Shown in pieces: positions 43,713-55,800 of a DNA stretch of 64,000 nt; within the stretch, counting starts at the first letter, position 1; every line of letters begins with the position of its first letter. The stretch covers positions 16,884,753-16,948,752 of the forward strand of contig JABAKD010000023.1 in the NCBI GenBank assembly GCA_012845835.1, given 5' to 3'. The notes beneath the pieces are model-generated. The model was not told the origin of the DNA. It saw only the letters and a list, made by a program, of their open reading frames with translations, and ran no database searches. This DNA is from Undaria pinnatifida (taxonomy: Eukaryota > Sar > Phaeophyceae > Laminariales > Alariaceae). The position numbers and the translations under genes were made by a program.

Positions 43713-44990
43713 TTCCGCCTAGTCTGTCCAAACGCCCCACTCACAATCAAAATCGGCCTGAGTAATAAACACCTATACGCAGTTGATATCACGTCATTAT
43801 CTTTCTGACCATCCATGACGTAGTTTTCAATTATCCCCCCCCCCCCCCCCCCCCCCGCCCCCCCTTCCAACGCCCCCTCTTTTCCGACCACCTGCACGAT
43901 CGCCTAGACCTAGCACCACGCGTATAACAAGCTGCTACATATCTTTGATCTCACAGCCGAAGTGTATTTGAATATTATTTGTGACCTAAACCTCCCAAAA
44001 AATCCCCCCCCCCCCCCCCCCCCCCTCTTGCTCTCCCTTACTCAATCGCCCCACCAAATATCGAAATCCGCCACATTAATAAACACTTCACGCACAGGAT
44101 ATCACCTCATTATCTTTCGAGAGCCATCCATGCCGCTGTGTTCCCCCCCCCTCCCCCTCCCCCCCCCCCCCCCCCCCCCCCCCCCTCCAACGCCCCCTCT
44201 TTCCCGACCACCTGCACGATCGCCTAGACCTAGCACCACGCGTATACCAAGCTGCTACATATCTTTGATCTCACAGCCGAAGTGTATTTGAATATTATTT
44301 GTGACCTAAACCTCCTAAAAATCTCCCCCCCCCCCCCCCCTCTTCCTCTCTCTTACTCAAACGCCCCACCAAATATCGAAATCCGCTACATTAATAAACA
44401 CTTCACGCACAGGATATCACCTCATTATCTTTCGAGAGCCATCCATGCCGCTGTGTTTCCCCCCCCCCCCCCCCCCCCCCCCCGCCCCCCCGCCTCGAAC
44501 GCCCCCTTCTTCCCCATCACCCGCACCTTCGCCTAGACCTAGCACCACACGTATAACAAACCCCTCACCTGAAACCCTTCCCCCCGCCCCCCCCCCGCCC
44601 CCACCCCCCACCCTCCCCCCCCAACCCATCCCAACCCCACCCCCTCGAACACTCCACCCTCTCTTTACTCACTGATTGTACGACTTAACCCAGGATATAC
44701 TTGATAAACTGATGTATTATTTCCAAAACTGTCACGTTTATCCCCTCAAAATAATGTATAGTTTCCAGGCACATATTGAGCTGCCCCCCCCGCCCAACCC
44801 CCCCCCCCCCCCCCCGCCCAACCCCCCCCTCCCCCCCGCCCCAACCCCCCCCCCCCCCCCCCCGCGCCCCCAATAATATACTGGTACCAAAACCGTCAGA
44901 TTTATCCCCTCGAAAGGATTTATAGCTTACATGCATGCACAAATTGCCCTTTCCCCCCCCCCCCCCCCCCCCCCCGCCCCCCTCCAAACC
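43641..44990. repeat. Cluster of long poly-C tracts in degenerate tandem units
   Basis: At least nine C-runs, several over 20 bases, at about 43676-43712, 43834-43866, 44004-44025, 44144-44185, 44325-44340, 44459-44495, 44580-44630, 44786-44872 and 44954-44990. They sit in repeated contexts: TTTATAGTTTCCGCGCACATATTG before some, and ATTATCTTTCGAGAGCCATCCATGCC before others. The last context continues into the dispersed 45-kb repeat. Proline/glycine frames here are not genes. Run lengths may be unreliable in any assembly. Confidence 0.8.
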
Positions 44991-45019
44991 CGCTCGCTTT
45001 TGATCAAAACCAGGCCCCC

Positions 45020-45270
45020 CTTTCCCTTCACAGCTGTCAGATTCTGTCCCCCTCAGAAACGGGTTTTATAGTTTCCGCGCACAGACTGACTAAAATCATC
45101 CTGTTGACCCTGATAGCTACACTGTAGTTGTAAGGGGAGTCGCCGACCTATATCCTTAATGAGGACACACAACTCGTAATGCGCGCGATCGGAGTATCAC
45201 ACACAGCTTGCAAAGATGAGTTTCGACGAAATCTTCGATCTCACAGCTGGAGTGTATTTTAATTTTTATA
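45020..45270 (+). repeat. Dispersed ~240-bp repeat, partner in intron at 12775-13015
   Basis: Runs from CACAGCTGTCAGATTCTGTC to CTCACAGCTGGAGTGTATTT. It includes AGAAACGGGTTTTATAGTTTCC and GCTTGCAAAGATGAGTTTCGA in key part. The first part is also the edge of each poly-C unit upstream. Near-identical to 12775-13015 inverted; partial copy at 39570-39640. Confidence 0.65.
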
Positions 45271-45699
45271 ATATATATATATATTTTTTCGCACACTTGT
45301 ACTTTCCAGCTTCTGGACAAGCCATGGTCACAGGTGTCGTCCCTTCTCCCCCCCGGTTCTTGCCTTCAATTTTTATCGCGCATAGGGTTCAGCAATCCCA
45401 CTGCTCGTCGATTTTTCATCGAGTGTTGCTCACTCACGCTCTCGCGCTTTCCGCAAGTCAATTTGTGCACAAGAAAAAGTCCCAACGAATTTATACGAGT
45501 ATGCACTCGGCGGGGCTCGAGCTCACGAACCTGACCTATACCAGGCTCGAGGATATCCTGATACGCCACCGGGACGACCGGCTATATATAGCCCAGCAGC
45601 GCAGCGTAGCGCCGTGCGGAGCCGTGCGGAGCCGTGCGGTGCGGTGCCGTGCCCTTCGCTGCGGTGCTGTGTCGTGCTGCGCTGTGTAATTTCTTTCGA

Positions 45700-46040
45700 A
45701 TATAGAGCAGTACCGGGTATAATACGTGTGTTATGTACTACTTTTCTTTTTTCTTTTTCTACATGTATTTATTTGATCTTTCACGGCCCCCTGTTTTTTC
45801 CCCCACGCAAATGACCCCCGTACTGCCGATCAGAACGTAACACCGGTAACAAAGCACACAGCACAGCTGAGCACAACATGGCAATTTGCTCTGTACAAGC
45901 AGCTCTTGGCATTATCAAATCGCTGTTCGCACCAAATCATGGGCCTCTTTCTTTCTGCCCCCTTTACATGTTTTTTGTTGCATTCTTTTTTGTCTTGCGC
46001 GAGCGTAGCGGGCGGCGTCAGCCGCCCGCGGAGCGGAGCC
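45700..46040 (+). mobile_element. Family-3 hairpin-ended element
   Basis: Inverted partner of 34807-35160, ending in GCGGGCGGCGTCAGCCGCCCGC, then GGAGCCCTTG at about 46040. It is preceded by the GCACGGC-type composite at 45580-45690, as in the other copy (mirror order), so the two pieces may have moved together. Confidence 0.55.
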
Positions 46041-46253
46041 CTTGTATATATATCTTTTACTTTGTTTCCTCGCTTGGTGGTTCGTTTCTTGGCTGTGCCC
46101 CTGTGGACGGTTTACTGCGCGCTCTTGCCTTAACAAAGAGGCTTGGCAAGCAAGCCAACATTGCAAGAGCAAGGGATGTCAAACTGTGTTTTAGGTTGTT
46201 TAGGTATGTAAATCCTTGCGTCAATGCAAGGTGGTCAATGTAGTTAGAATTAA

Positions 46254-46901
46254 TCAATGGTGGGCAAGCGCCGCGCTTGGGCACGAAACCCTGTAAGCCT
46301 TCGTGCCCTTGATGTCCAAACACGGCGCACACGTGCCTCCTGGTTGTTCCACCGTTCCCGCACAGCCTGGGCTCAAGATGCTGCGGGCGGCAGTTGGCAC
46401 CGCGTGGAGAGACACGCGATTCAGGTTTATCCGAGCCTCCCACGACACCCCCAGGTTGCCAGTACCATGGAGAGTTGATGGGTAGTGTTGGAGAACAGGC
46501 TCCCGGACAGCCGGACGAAATCCTGCGCAGTAGATGGGAGCGTGGACAAGCGTCCTATTGGCGAGACCACTCCCGTCAGCGTCGGAGAAAACACCATCCA
46601 TATCAATGCCCGCGCTCTCACAATCCTCAAGCCCGTTCACAACTCCCGTCGCAACCACGTCAGCGAAACTGCCCGCGCCCGCACCACCCTCACCCCTGCT
46701 CACAACTCCCGTCGCCACCACGTCAGCGTCACCGCTTGCGCCCCCGTCGCTACTACTGTCCATCAACACCGGCGACTCCTTCGCGCCGTCCGTGGCGCTC
46801 TTCGGTTTGAAAAAACCCAGCAATGTGCGCCCGCTCCCCACCGCCGCCGCGGCACCAGCACCCCTGTCGACACACGTTGGTTGACATGCAACTTGCGACA
46901 T
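46254..46901 (-). CDS. Unidentified Cys-containing ORF, possibly transposase-related
   Basis: A 215-codon frame from the ATG at 46901. It starts with a low-complexity Ala/Gly part, then L-L-G-F-F-K-P-K, acidic Asp/Ser stretches with a short internal repeat (A-D-V-V-A-T-G-V-V), and a C-terminal part with S-W-E-A-R-I-N-L-N, S-I-L-S-P-G-C-A-G-T-V and G-G-T-C-A-P-C-L. The C-x11-C-x2-C pattern after an A-R-W/I-like segment recalls uncharacterised transposase-like proteins with a metal-binding motif, but I cannot name one. It may continue through a splice. No start context or neighbours support it further. Confidence 0.35.
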   Translation of the reverse strand: MSQVACQPTCVDRGAGAAAAVGSGRTLLGFFKPKSATDGAKESPVLMDSSSDGGASGDADVVATGVVSRGEGGAGAGSFADVVATGVVNGLEDCESAGIDMDGVFSDADGSGLANRTLVHAPIYCAGFRPAVREPVLQHYPSTLHGTGNLGVSWEARINLNRVSLHAVPTAARSILSPGCAGTVEQPGGTCAPCLDIKGTKAYRVSCPSAALAHH

Positions 46902-46913
46902 GAGCAATAGCAA

Positions 46914-48575
46914 TTGATCAGTCGCGGAAAGAAAAAACGAATTTGCTCCTGCTTTTCACATACACACATCGACAAGGCCTGCAGCCTCATATACTGCGCG
47001 ACTAAAATACGTCCAGCGTGGCAGTTCCCAAACTACTGAACACGCGCGAACGACCTCCCGTAAAAATTGTGAAGCAGTGTATTAACAACCAGGTATATTT
47101 CACAAACACCATATCATAAATGAAACATAGATCTAATGTACCACGCAGCTTGCAAAGCTGAGTTTCAACCGTTCAATCGGTCGTACTCACAGCTGACGTT
47201 TTTCATTTGTTTATCGAAACTTCTTGTGCTAGCGAATGCAACAACTGATGTCCTCACAAGTCGTCACTTGTGTTGAAGCGACTGTTCGTTAGTCTCTCCG
47301 TCGAGTCCGGCTCAGTTGCTCTATATTGCGTCCGAAATCGCGCTTGCACTTCTTGCACACCCAGTTGCCGCTGCTGGTCTTCGCAGCGATTTTTCCGATA
47401 GGCAGAGTGCTCTGCTCGCATGCGAAAGGCGTGCAAGGACCAACAGGGACGCGGAGTAACTTAGTTGGTTCGCAGTTCGTGCGCGTTTTTTTTGTCCATT
47501 TTGATCATGCGGCTACGGCTTCTGGTATTTCTGCTCTGCTGCTGCTGCCGCCAAGGCTAGGCTTCTGCAACTGCTGATGTTGTCAGTTATTGGGGAGGAG
47601 GCAGCACGACACACACACTGCTCGATGGTGAGCACTTTTACATGTATATGATAAACCAGAGTTTTGTCTTTCCAGTGCTTGCCGCTGCTGCTGCTGCTGC
47701 CAGGTACACGATACCCTCCAATGTCACACAACAGCCCTCATGCCTCTCCACTCTCTCTCTGCGCTGTGCCGAACACTCATGCTCAATGGCCTGGCCCTCG
47801 TCCACTCCTGAACCGTCACCGAAGTTGGCCCCGCAGCAGCAGATGAAATCCTCGGCATCGGCTGGCTTCCGCAGACGCTTTGTAGCCAAGCTGTCTTGTC
47901 GAAGGAAGGTTGTAGCAGGGGTCCCTTCACCGTGGAGGCTGTGTTCATTGTGACCACTCTCTCTTGTTCACTCCCTTTGTCTCCGTTGCTCTGCGCTGTG
48001 CGTAGCTGGTACGCAGGCTGCTGCTGCGCGACCAGGGGGCTGCGTGTCTGCTCTATAGTACCGCCCCTGCCCCTTCATTATATAGGATTTAGAATGGGGG
48101 TTGTTTGCATAGGAAATTATGTGGCGTAATGGGGGGGGGGTGGGGTCTTCGTACCCTCCTCCCCCCTCTGGAAAGGCGAAAAAATAGTTATGGCACGTAG
48201 GTGTCGAAAAAAAGAAAATTGTGCGCCCTTGGGCGCACATGTTTTTTTTTTCAGAGCGTCTTTAACGCGGGGAATCGAGAATTATCGAATTGAAGGTGTA
48301 CCGGTAGGTTCGACATCACTGCTTCGGGTATCCCGAACGAAAAATGTATGGTGAGCGAGAGCTGTTGTTCTCGACGCGGTTGTGGGCTCGCTTGTGGATA
48401 TAGCAGGTGCTCGTACAGCAGCAGCAGCTTAGATATGATAGTTCTCCCGTTTCTTTCGGTTGAACTCTTGACAGGACGATCAGCATCTATCTATCTCCGG
48501 TATTGTGGTCGTTTCATTGATCCGTACGAGCTAAGGCTGGATCCTATGCAGTACAATTTGGAGCGGTAAAATTTG
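46914..48575. other. Spacer; repeat end at ~47145-47205, no gene supported
   Basis: CAGCTTGCAAAGCTGAGTTTCAACC...GTACTCACAGCTGACG at 47146-47205 matches the complement of 37015-37065. A CTGCTGCTG run lies at 47680-47700 and a G-rich run at 48130-48140. Several overlapping frames at 47.6-47.96 kb oppose each other and none has family features. Confidence 0.4.
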
Positions 48576-50225
48576 CAAGGGTGCGTTCGGTACGGTACGT
48601 AGCGAGGCGTACCGCCAGTATATACCGCCGGTATTTTCGGTATCGGACACTTCGGTAAGTTCGGTACGGCATCAATACCGGTACCGGCAACTTCGGCAAG
48701 TTCGGTACGACATCAACCCCGGTACCGGACATTTCGGTAAGTTCGGTACGACGCCAATACCGGTACTGAACATTTCGGTAAGTTCGGTACATTATCAATA
48801 CCGGTACCGGAAACTTCGGTAAGTTCGGTACACGATATCAGTACAGGTACCGGACACTTCGGCAAGTTCGGTATGACATCAATACCGGTACCGGACACTT
48901 CGGTAAGTTCGGTACGACGTCAATACCAGTACCGGCGGTACCGTTACGCACGTATGTACCGGAGCCGGTTCCGGTATCGATACAACATTGATACCGGTAC
49001 TGGACACTTCGGTAAGATCGGCACAACATCACCCCGGTACCGGACACTTCGGTACGTTTGGCATGATATCAACCCGATTCCACCACATTGTGACGTCATC
49101 CCTTGGAGCTTTGGCTCCAGGCAGCACTCCAAGCCACACACACCCAGTCCCAAACATGTTCCAGTACGCTCGGTATACCGAGACTCTGAGCACGCATGAG
49201 CAACGGCGCAAATTCCCAGAATGAGGTGGCCTCCAGCAATGATGCCACCGCTTCTGGTGGCAGGTCATCTTCGCCAGCTCCTATAAACACCAGCGCCGGC
49301 GGCGGAAGTTATCGGCGTGGACGCGGAAAAGAAAGCCGTGCCTGTGCTTTTGCCTGCTCCTGTGTACAAGTCGGTCCCGGGAGACGTGCACGATTTGCCG
49401 GCGGAGACGATCAAAGCCGTCGATGGTTTTTCGGTGCCGGCCGTTTTTCTGGGGGAAGGGACGCTTGAAGCGTCCGTCATGTACTCGATTGGTGTGTGCG
49501 TCGAAACGATGGACGAGAAGACGGCGCCCTGCTGATAATCCAAAGCGTACCTTTACCTTTACAGCATATCAAGACAAAAATCAAATAAGATAAAAATAAT
49601 ACTCCGGAGTATTGAAAATAGAAGAAACAATAATAATCAATTTTATACCTCAGCGGGTACCCCCGGCCAATACCAGATTTGCTCTTTACATGTACCGCCA
49701 GTTTGTTTCTAGTTGATGTACTTGAGCGCAACTGTGCGCCGGATACCGCCGGCACTGCCGGTATGTGTATTTAAGTGTGTGCTAGTACCGGCATAGGCTT
49801 TCGTACCGGTACCAGACGCTTCGGTAAGTTCTGTACGACATCAATACCGGTACCGGAAACTTCGATACGTTGGGTGCAATATCAATACCGGCACCGCAAA
49901 CTTTGATAAGTTCGGTACGACATCAATACCGGTACCGGAAACTTCGGTAAGTTCGGTACGACGTCAATACCGATACCGGAAACTTCGGTAAGTTCGGTAC
50001 GACGTCAATATCGGTACCGGAAACTTCGGTAAGTTCGGTACGACGTCAATACCGGTACCGGAAACTTCGGTAAGTTCGGTACGACATCAATACCGGTACC
50101 GCGTACACACTTTCGTACCGGTGCCGGACACCTCGGTAAGTTCGGTACACCTCCAATGCCGGTACCGGGCACTTCGATAGGTTCGGTACGACGTCAATAC
50201 CCGTACCGTAACGAACACGCCCTTG
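48576..50225. mobile_element. Second hAT-like element with 41-bp arrays at both ends
   Basis: Ends CAAGGGTGCGTTCGGTACGG (from 48576) and, in complement, CAAGGGCGTGTTCGTTACGG (to 50225) form an imperfect inverted repeat. The flanks AAAATTTG and AAAATTGT resemble an eroded 8-bp duplication. Tandem arrays of CCGGTACCGG...TTCGGTAAGTTCGG units lie at about 48640-49075 and 49795-50215, with a 41-bp period in the second array. Same architecture and size (1.65 kb) as 39782-41474 but unrelated sequence. The centre holds a small frame-shifted ORF. Confidence 0.65.
49196..49535 (+). pseudogene. Small frame-shifted ORF in hAT-like element
   Basis: Starts M-S-N-G-A-N-S-Q-N-E-V-A-S-S-N-D at 49196. Around 49305 the coding-like sequence continues in another frame (E-V-I-G-V-D-A-E-K-K, then V-P-G-D-V-H-D-L-P-A-E-T-I) to a stop at 49535, needing one frameshift in a GGC run. 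Unidentified. May be a captured gene piece or chance. Confidence 0.3.
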
Positions 50226-51169
50226 AAAATTGTCTTCAGGGAGGTTTCGGGGTATTTGGGCCCAGTTCTGACCATTTCTGATCAGAATCGTGTCTTATGG
50301 GGAGCGTTTTTTGGGAAAAAATCCTCCGAGATTTTACCACCGATCAAACCTGTTTGGACTCAAAAGTGGTCAAAGTTGGTTTTGCACCATACCTCGGAGG
50401 CTTTGTACTAGTGTGTATGGGTTTTAGACTGCTGTGGGGTACGACGGGACTATAGGAGACACGCCACGTATAGACTTATCCGCAACCACAGCCTACTACT
50501 GCTCATGGCACGACTGGGACACAGCACCCTTGCACCGACCACGGCCAAGAGGGAGATAACCCGTATATCCTTGCGACCGTCGCGTATGTTGTGGCGGCCC
50601 TACAGCTGCGCTAGGCAAAGTAAATTCGTCTCCTCGAGGGGACGATTTTGAATCGGACGACGATCAAAACAACCCAACGTGATTTTTCCCGACTCTACAA
50701 AGCAAACAGCAGTGGATACAGGCGCTGATGCTCCATAAGAGAGGGCTTCTCTCTCCCAGCGACAGTAGAAGCCCTACAGCTCCTCATTCCGTGCCCTATC
50801 GTCGGCGAGCTGGTGGTGAAAGGGGACAATTGCCAATCCTGGCGTGGGTCTCTCGTGGAGTTCAAAATCTGGTTCAACAAGAGTACTGTGCTGAATTGGC
50901 TGATTCCCATATGAAACAGCAAAAAAAATCGAAACCACGATAACACGGCCCACGGAACAACTCCATGTTTTTTTTTATGACCCGTTGAAAATCCACCTTC
51001 CGTCCAAATTTTACTACTCAAATTTTACTGCATAGGATCCGTTCTAATAAACGAACTACGCTGTTTGATATTTACGTTCTGTATTCAGAGAGAACAATAA
51101 GTCGTCGATCAACCTCCTAAAAATAGGTACTCGTACAGCAGCATAGATTATTGTTATAGAGTGTCAGTA
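50226..51169. other. Spacer, nothing recognised
   Basis: No repeat partners in the window and no convincing exon; opposing short frames at 50.7-51.0 kb. Confidence 0.35.
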
Positions 51170-51490
51170 TAGCTGGCAATATATTCGGTAGGATAGTCCG
51201 CAGATTCATGGTCTATTGGCCACAAGAAGGTTCTCTTAAACGGAATATTCTGAGTGAAGCGGATAACCCGTAGAATCTAGCTAGTTTGTACCACAAGAGC
51301 GTTCTCGGAAATGGAACGCTCCTCCTCTGGACAAGATAGATAGAAGTAAGCGCGTTAAGCGCTCATGGGAACATTAGGACATCCAGGAGAACGTTCCTTG
51401 TACGTTCCATAGGAAAAGGTCCGGAACAGAGCACAGTAGCAATGCTGGGGTGAAGCGAACTCTGTGAGCTTCACCCCACCCCCGTGCTCT
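51170..51490 (-). repeat. 310-bp dispersed repeat, partner at 25790-26110
   Basis: Inverted and moderately diverged copy: shares ATTCGGTAGGATAGTCCGCA, GGCCACAAGAAG, AAGCGGATAACCCGTAGA and AACGTTCCTTGTACGTTCCA with the complement of the 25-kb stretch. Confidence 0.6.
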
Positions 51491-52030
51491 CACTACCTGC
51501 TCTACCAGCTCTACCTGCTATACTTGCTCTGCCCTGCACTACCGTGTGCCAAGGGCCTGTGTTGTCTGTCTTTTAGAGTCCAATGAAGAGGAAATAATGT
51601 ATAAGCTTTTGAGTCTATCCAGCGAGCCATGAGGAGAGACCAAACAAGGGCACCGGAACCCATGAGGAGCACGCTTCCCAACACCGACCAACCACGCATC
51701 CGCCACTCGGAGTACCACCACATTATACAGAAAGAAAAAGTCATCCAACAACCTCCTGAAAATAGCTACTCGTACAGCAGAAGAAGGTGTAGAAGCAGCG
51801 GCAGTAACAGCAGCACGGCACACGGGACCAGAGCCGGGTGAGTGTCGCTCTGCGTGTGTCTCGTCGATCAACCTCCAGAAATACTCGTACAGCAGCATGC
51901 TGCAGCATAACAGATCGTTCTCCCTTTTATTTCGGTTGAATTGTTGAGGGCTCACAATCTGCATCTCCGATCATAAAAGCACGATCAGCATGGGAGAAAC
52001 TCATACTATCAATACTGTACTCGTATATAA
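51491..52030. other. Spacer, nothing recognised
   Basis: Contains two pieces sharing ATCAACCTCCNGAAA...ACTCGTACAGCAG (about 51865-51895 and 51740-51780), related to 51110-51145. No gene supported. Confidence 0.35.
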
Positions 52031-52039
52031 CATCCCGGA

Positions 52040-52430
52040 CAATAGCCTATTGAATATGCCTATTGAATGCCAATAGGTTTGGGTATTACATATCGGTACC
52101 TATTGACACGTTCGATAGGTATGCGAATTTGTCGATCGATACCCATTGCTTGGACCAATAGGTCCAGAGTAATTGGTGCAATAGGCTGTTGTGCTTAAGA
52201 TAGGTGTGTGACTCTGTCTATCGATACCTATTTCTTCGATCAATAGGTTCTCATGAATCCGCACAATAGGCTGTTGTTCTTACAATAGTTATCTCACACT
52301 GTCGATCGATACCTATTACTGTGACCACTAGGTACGTGAAAGTGTCGATCGATACCTCTTGTTTGACCAATAGGTATGTGAAATGGTCGATCGATATCTA
52401 TTGCTATGAGCAGTAAGTATAAATCCCTGC
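52040..52430 (+). repeat. Minisatellite of GTCGATCGATACCTATT units
   Basis: The core GTCGATCGATACC (or one-base variants) recurs at about 52125, 52215, 52300, 52340 and 52390, alternating with AATAGGT words, at ~45 or ~83-85 bp spacing. AATAGGCTGTTGT is a second shared word. Confidence 0.65.
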
Positions 52431-52506
52431 ACAGCAGTTGTCTACCACGTATTGAGTACGCCTGTAGGTCTGTCCACAAGTTGGTGTATCGAATGTCGAT
52501 ACGTAT

Positions 52507-52517
52507 CATTATTATTA

Positions 52518-52603
<86 letters not shown>
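52507..52603 (+). repeat. ATT trinucleotide microsatellite
   Basis: About 32 ATT units with a single ATC interruption near the start. The poly-Ile and poly-Leu frames over it are artefacts. Confidence 0.95.
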
Positions 52604-52605
<2 letters not shown>

Positions 52606-52687
52606 AAGATCTCCCTTCGGAGTGGGCTCATGAGAGCACAGCGGATGGGGGTGATGCAAGACGAAAGCAAACAGTGATATAGATTTG

Positions 52688-52795
52688 AAACGCCTCTTTT
52701 CCCGCAACAACCCGCTGCCGAAACACAGCGCGAACCACTTCCTGTACGAACGCATACGGATGTTCAGCCCGTGTCAACATTGCTGAGCGGCGCAC
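52688..52795 (+). repeat. Flank repeat R, copy downstream of Helitron gene
   Basis: AACGCCTCTTTTCCCGCAA (about 52690), CCTGTACGAACGCATACGG and CCCGTGTCAACATTGCTGAGC match in the same order and orientation at 62983-63175, beyond the other end of the zinc-gene/Helitron pair. Relative to the genes (minus strand) this copy lies 3' of the Helitron stop. It may be the 3' terminus of the element. Confidence 0.6.
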
Positions 52796-52866
52796 CCAGC
52801 CTCTAAGTAGTATGACGATATTATGTTAAACTAAAAAAAAAAATATAATTGAAAAACAGTTTTCAG

Positions 52867-55800
52867 TCATGGATCGCTATCATTATTATTGTGCGCGTTC
52901 GAAGGTGACAGAGTGCAGTAGTGAAGGGAATTGGCGTGGAAAAGAACAGTGAGAATGTTTGGCTGGTGAGGGTCAGCCGGCGGTGGGTAATTTGTTCCAG
53001 CGACCCGGACTTCTATGGTCACCCCGTATAGTATCTCGGCGGCCGCTATCTCGATGTATCCAGCGTAGGCCGTGGGTAGAGCCATGATTTGCAAGTATTG
53101 CTGGACGGAGTGGTAGATTTGTGGGCTAGAACCTTGAACATGAATGGGTTCATTTCCAAACCCGTTTTGAATGTGTAGGAAGAAGTAGTCTTGGTTGGCA
53201 TGGATGTGAGACACAATTTGTTGGCGAACTTGATGGTGATATTCTGGATCGCCGAAAACTTTTCTGGCAATGGTTCTGAGCAGACAGGCACCATCACCAA
53301 CCTCGTCGACAATATTCCACGAAGAAGGTGGTTGTGGTTGGTCAGGCGCGGGCAATGATGGACGGGAGGGAGGGTTTGAGTTCGGCGGTTGGTAAAAAAT
53401 GGGGTTGAACTCCGGAAGCTTGTTGCCGGTGGCTGCCTCGATGAAGGGCGCATAGACGCAGTTGGCGACATGAGGCACGCCGTTGATGAGACGTTCTGGC
53501 TGCACCAGTAGGAGGACGCTGTTGCTAGAAGTGGTCCTGCTGAGAGCGACGTAAAGCTGACCATGGCAGAACACGTCAGATCGAAGATCTAGTCCGACGC
53601 GGGCAAGTGTTTGCCCCTGGCTTTTGTTTATTGTCATTGCGTAGCAAACACGCAGCGGAAACTGTCGGCGGTGGAAGCACATCCCTTGCCTGCCGACCTT
53701 AACCTCGAACAGAATGCGCGGCACTTTCACGAGCGGAGAACCTGGAGCGATGATTTCGACGTCAACAATTCGCGGCGAAATTGCGCGCACAATGCCTTTC
53801 CTTCCGTTGACGATACCGCTGTCGAAGTTCACATTTCTGATGAACATGACGATACAGCCAACTTTGAGGTCTAGTTGGTGCGGCGGTACCCCAGGAACGT
53901 CAATCTTCTCCAAGAATTCTACAGAGGTAACCTCCTCAATGTCTTTTGGGTTGGACTTGATGATTGTGTTGGAGCTTTTCAGAGAATGCAATTGGTTGGG
54001 CAAGAGATTGAGTATATGATCGTTGATCTCGTCGGTGCTGGCGTTAGTCGGCGACAGGATGCCCCTGTCGGCAAATTCTGCGGGCTGAGCGGTCAAAATG
54101 TCAGGATAAACAAAATCGATGAGCGTTTGGAACTCGGTGGTGCAACTCAATGAGCAAGTTGAGGGGAGAGAAGCAGTTGGATGGGATTCTGTATCGTGCT
54201 CCTCGGGTAGGGTGTATTCCAGCGGGATAATAACAGACTCGTCCGGAAGGGTTACAGGAGGTATCAAACCTTCACCTACCGCTCTGACAGTGCGCGAGTA
54301 TGGTTTGTCTAGGCGGTCGCGCATGGACTGCACCAGGCGGAACCTCTGTACCTTACCCCAAAGATAGGAAGAGATAAGAGAAGCCTCGACGACGTCTGCA
54401 GGAGTACCAAAGACAACGACAGGCCCGACCTGTCGCCAGTCTCCTCCGAACAAAACTGTTGCGCCTCCGAACGGCTTGTCACAGCGGCGCAAGTCACGAA
54501 GAGTAAGATCTAAAGCTTCGGGTGCAAGCTTGTCACTCATAGGTATTTCGTCCCAAATAATGAGGTCGGCACGACGAAGAACTTCGGCACGTTCTGTTTC
54601 GGCCTTGACGTTGCACACAGAGCCCTGCACGAGGTTATCACCGAATGGGATTTTGAAGGTGGAGTGGGCTGTGAGACCCCCTGGTAAGAGAAGTGCAGCG
54701 ATTCCTGTGGAAGCGGAGCACAGTACGAGGTTGCCCTTTGCTCTCAAGTCTGCCGAAATGGCGGTCATGGTGAAGGTCTTGCCCGAACCAGCCGGCGCGT
54801 CGATCATGAAAATGCCACCTGCCTTGTTCCGCACGGAGTTGACGACGGCATCGAAAACAGTCCTCTGTTCTGAATTCAACTTAGGTATGATGCCGTCAGC
54901 CTCTTGCCGCATGTCTTCACGGTTGAAGGCAGCGAGAAGCCGGTGGTATTCCGTGTCTGGATGCGAAACATGCGGCAAGCCGACGGAAGCGGTAGTCTTT
55001 CCGTGCTTGGCGAGCATTACATCGAGCTGCCTGAGCGCGCTGTCGGTGGCTGAAGATTCGGACATGCGGCACATGTAGTCGGTCATGAAGTGCTGCTTGT
55101 GAGTGTCCCACAGGTCGCGTGCCGGAGCACCTGCGATGATGAGCGTAACTAAAAGAGATCTGAGTTCCCGAGGAGTGGAGAAATTTAGAGACTCTCTTAA
55201 CGTAAGGTCGTACTCCTGTGCGTCTGCCACCAAGCCAAGTGCATGCGCTGCAGATTGGTGAGACTCGTGAAGGACGGCATCTACGGTGCGAATTTGCTCC
55301 CAGCTTTGCGAGGCGATGTGGTGCAGAAGAAGCCGAAGGTACCACACGTCGCCTGAGTCGGGCTTGAGAAAGTTAACACGGCAAACGCATTGAGAGCGTC
55401 GGCGGTACACGTAGTTGCCGTAGCCATCGATACGATTGGGCGTAGCGGTAGGGTCTGCGTCGTCGCTGTCGTAGCCATCGCTGTTGTCATCCTCAGACTC
55501 GTTCCGTTGTTGGTTACGGCGGCCACGTTTTCTCCGTCGCTGTTTCGGCTCGACGGTAAATTGTTCGAAATAGTCGAGGAAAGTGAGTTCGTCAAAAGGC
55601 TCTCCGGTAGGGCGTCTGAAATACCGCATGAGGTCAGTTTGGGAGTTCTTGGCCAATTCGCGGCGTTGCTCCGCTGTATCATCCTCGTCGTGGATTACGA
55701 CTTGTTCGCCCTCGAGATGAACATAGAGCAGTATGACACCAGGAGAACGGCTTTGCATGTCGAAGCCAAAAATTCTCCACATTGCTTCAGAACTTGATAT

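Noticed and set aside
43599-44987. Proline-rich and glycine-rich proteins
   Set aside because: Translations of poly-C tracts.
52406-52755. Poly-isoleucine and poly-leucine proteins
   Set aside because: Translations of the ATT microsatellite on either strand.
53611-55797. Plus-strand ORFs across the Helitron gene
   Set aside because: Shadow frames of the intact minus-strand gene, without motifs of their own.
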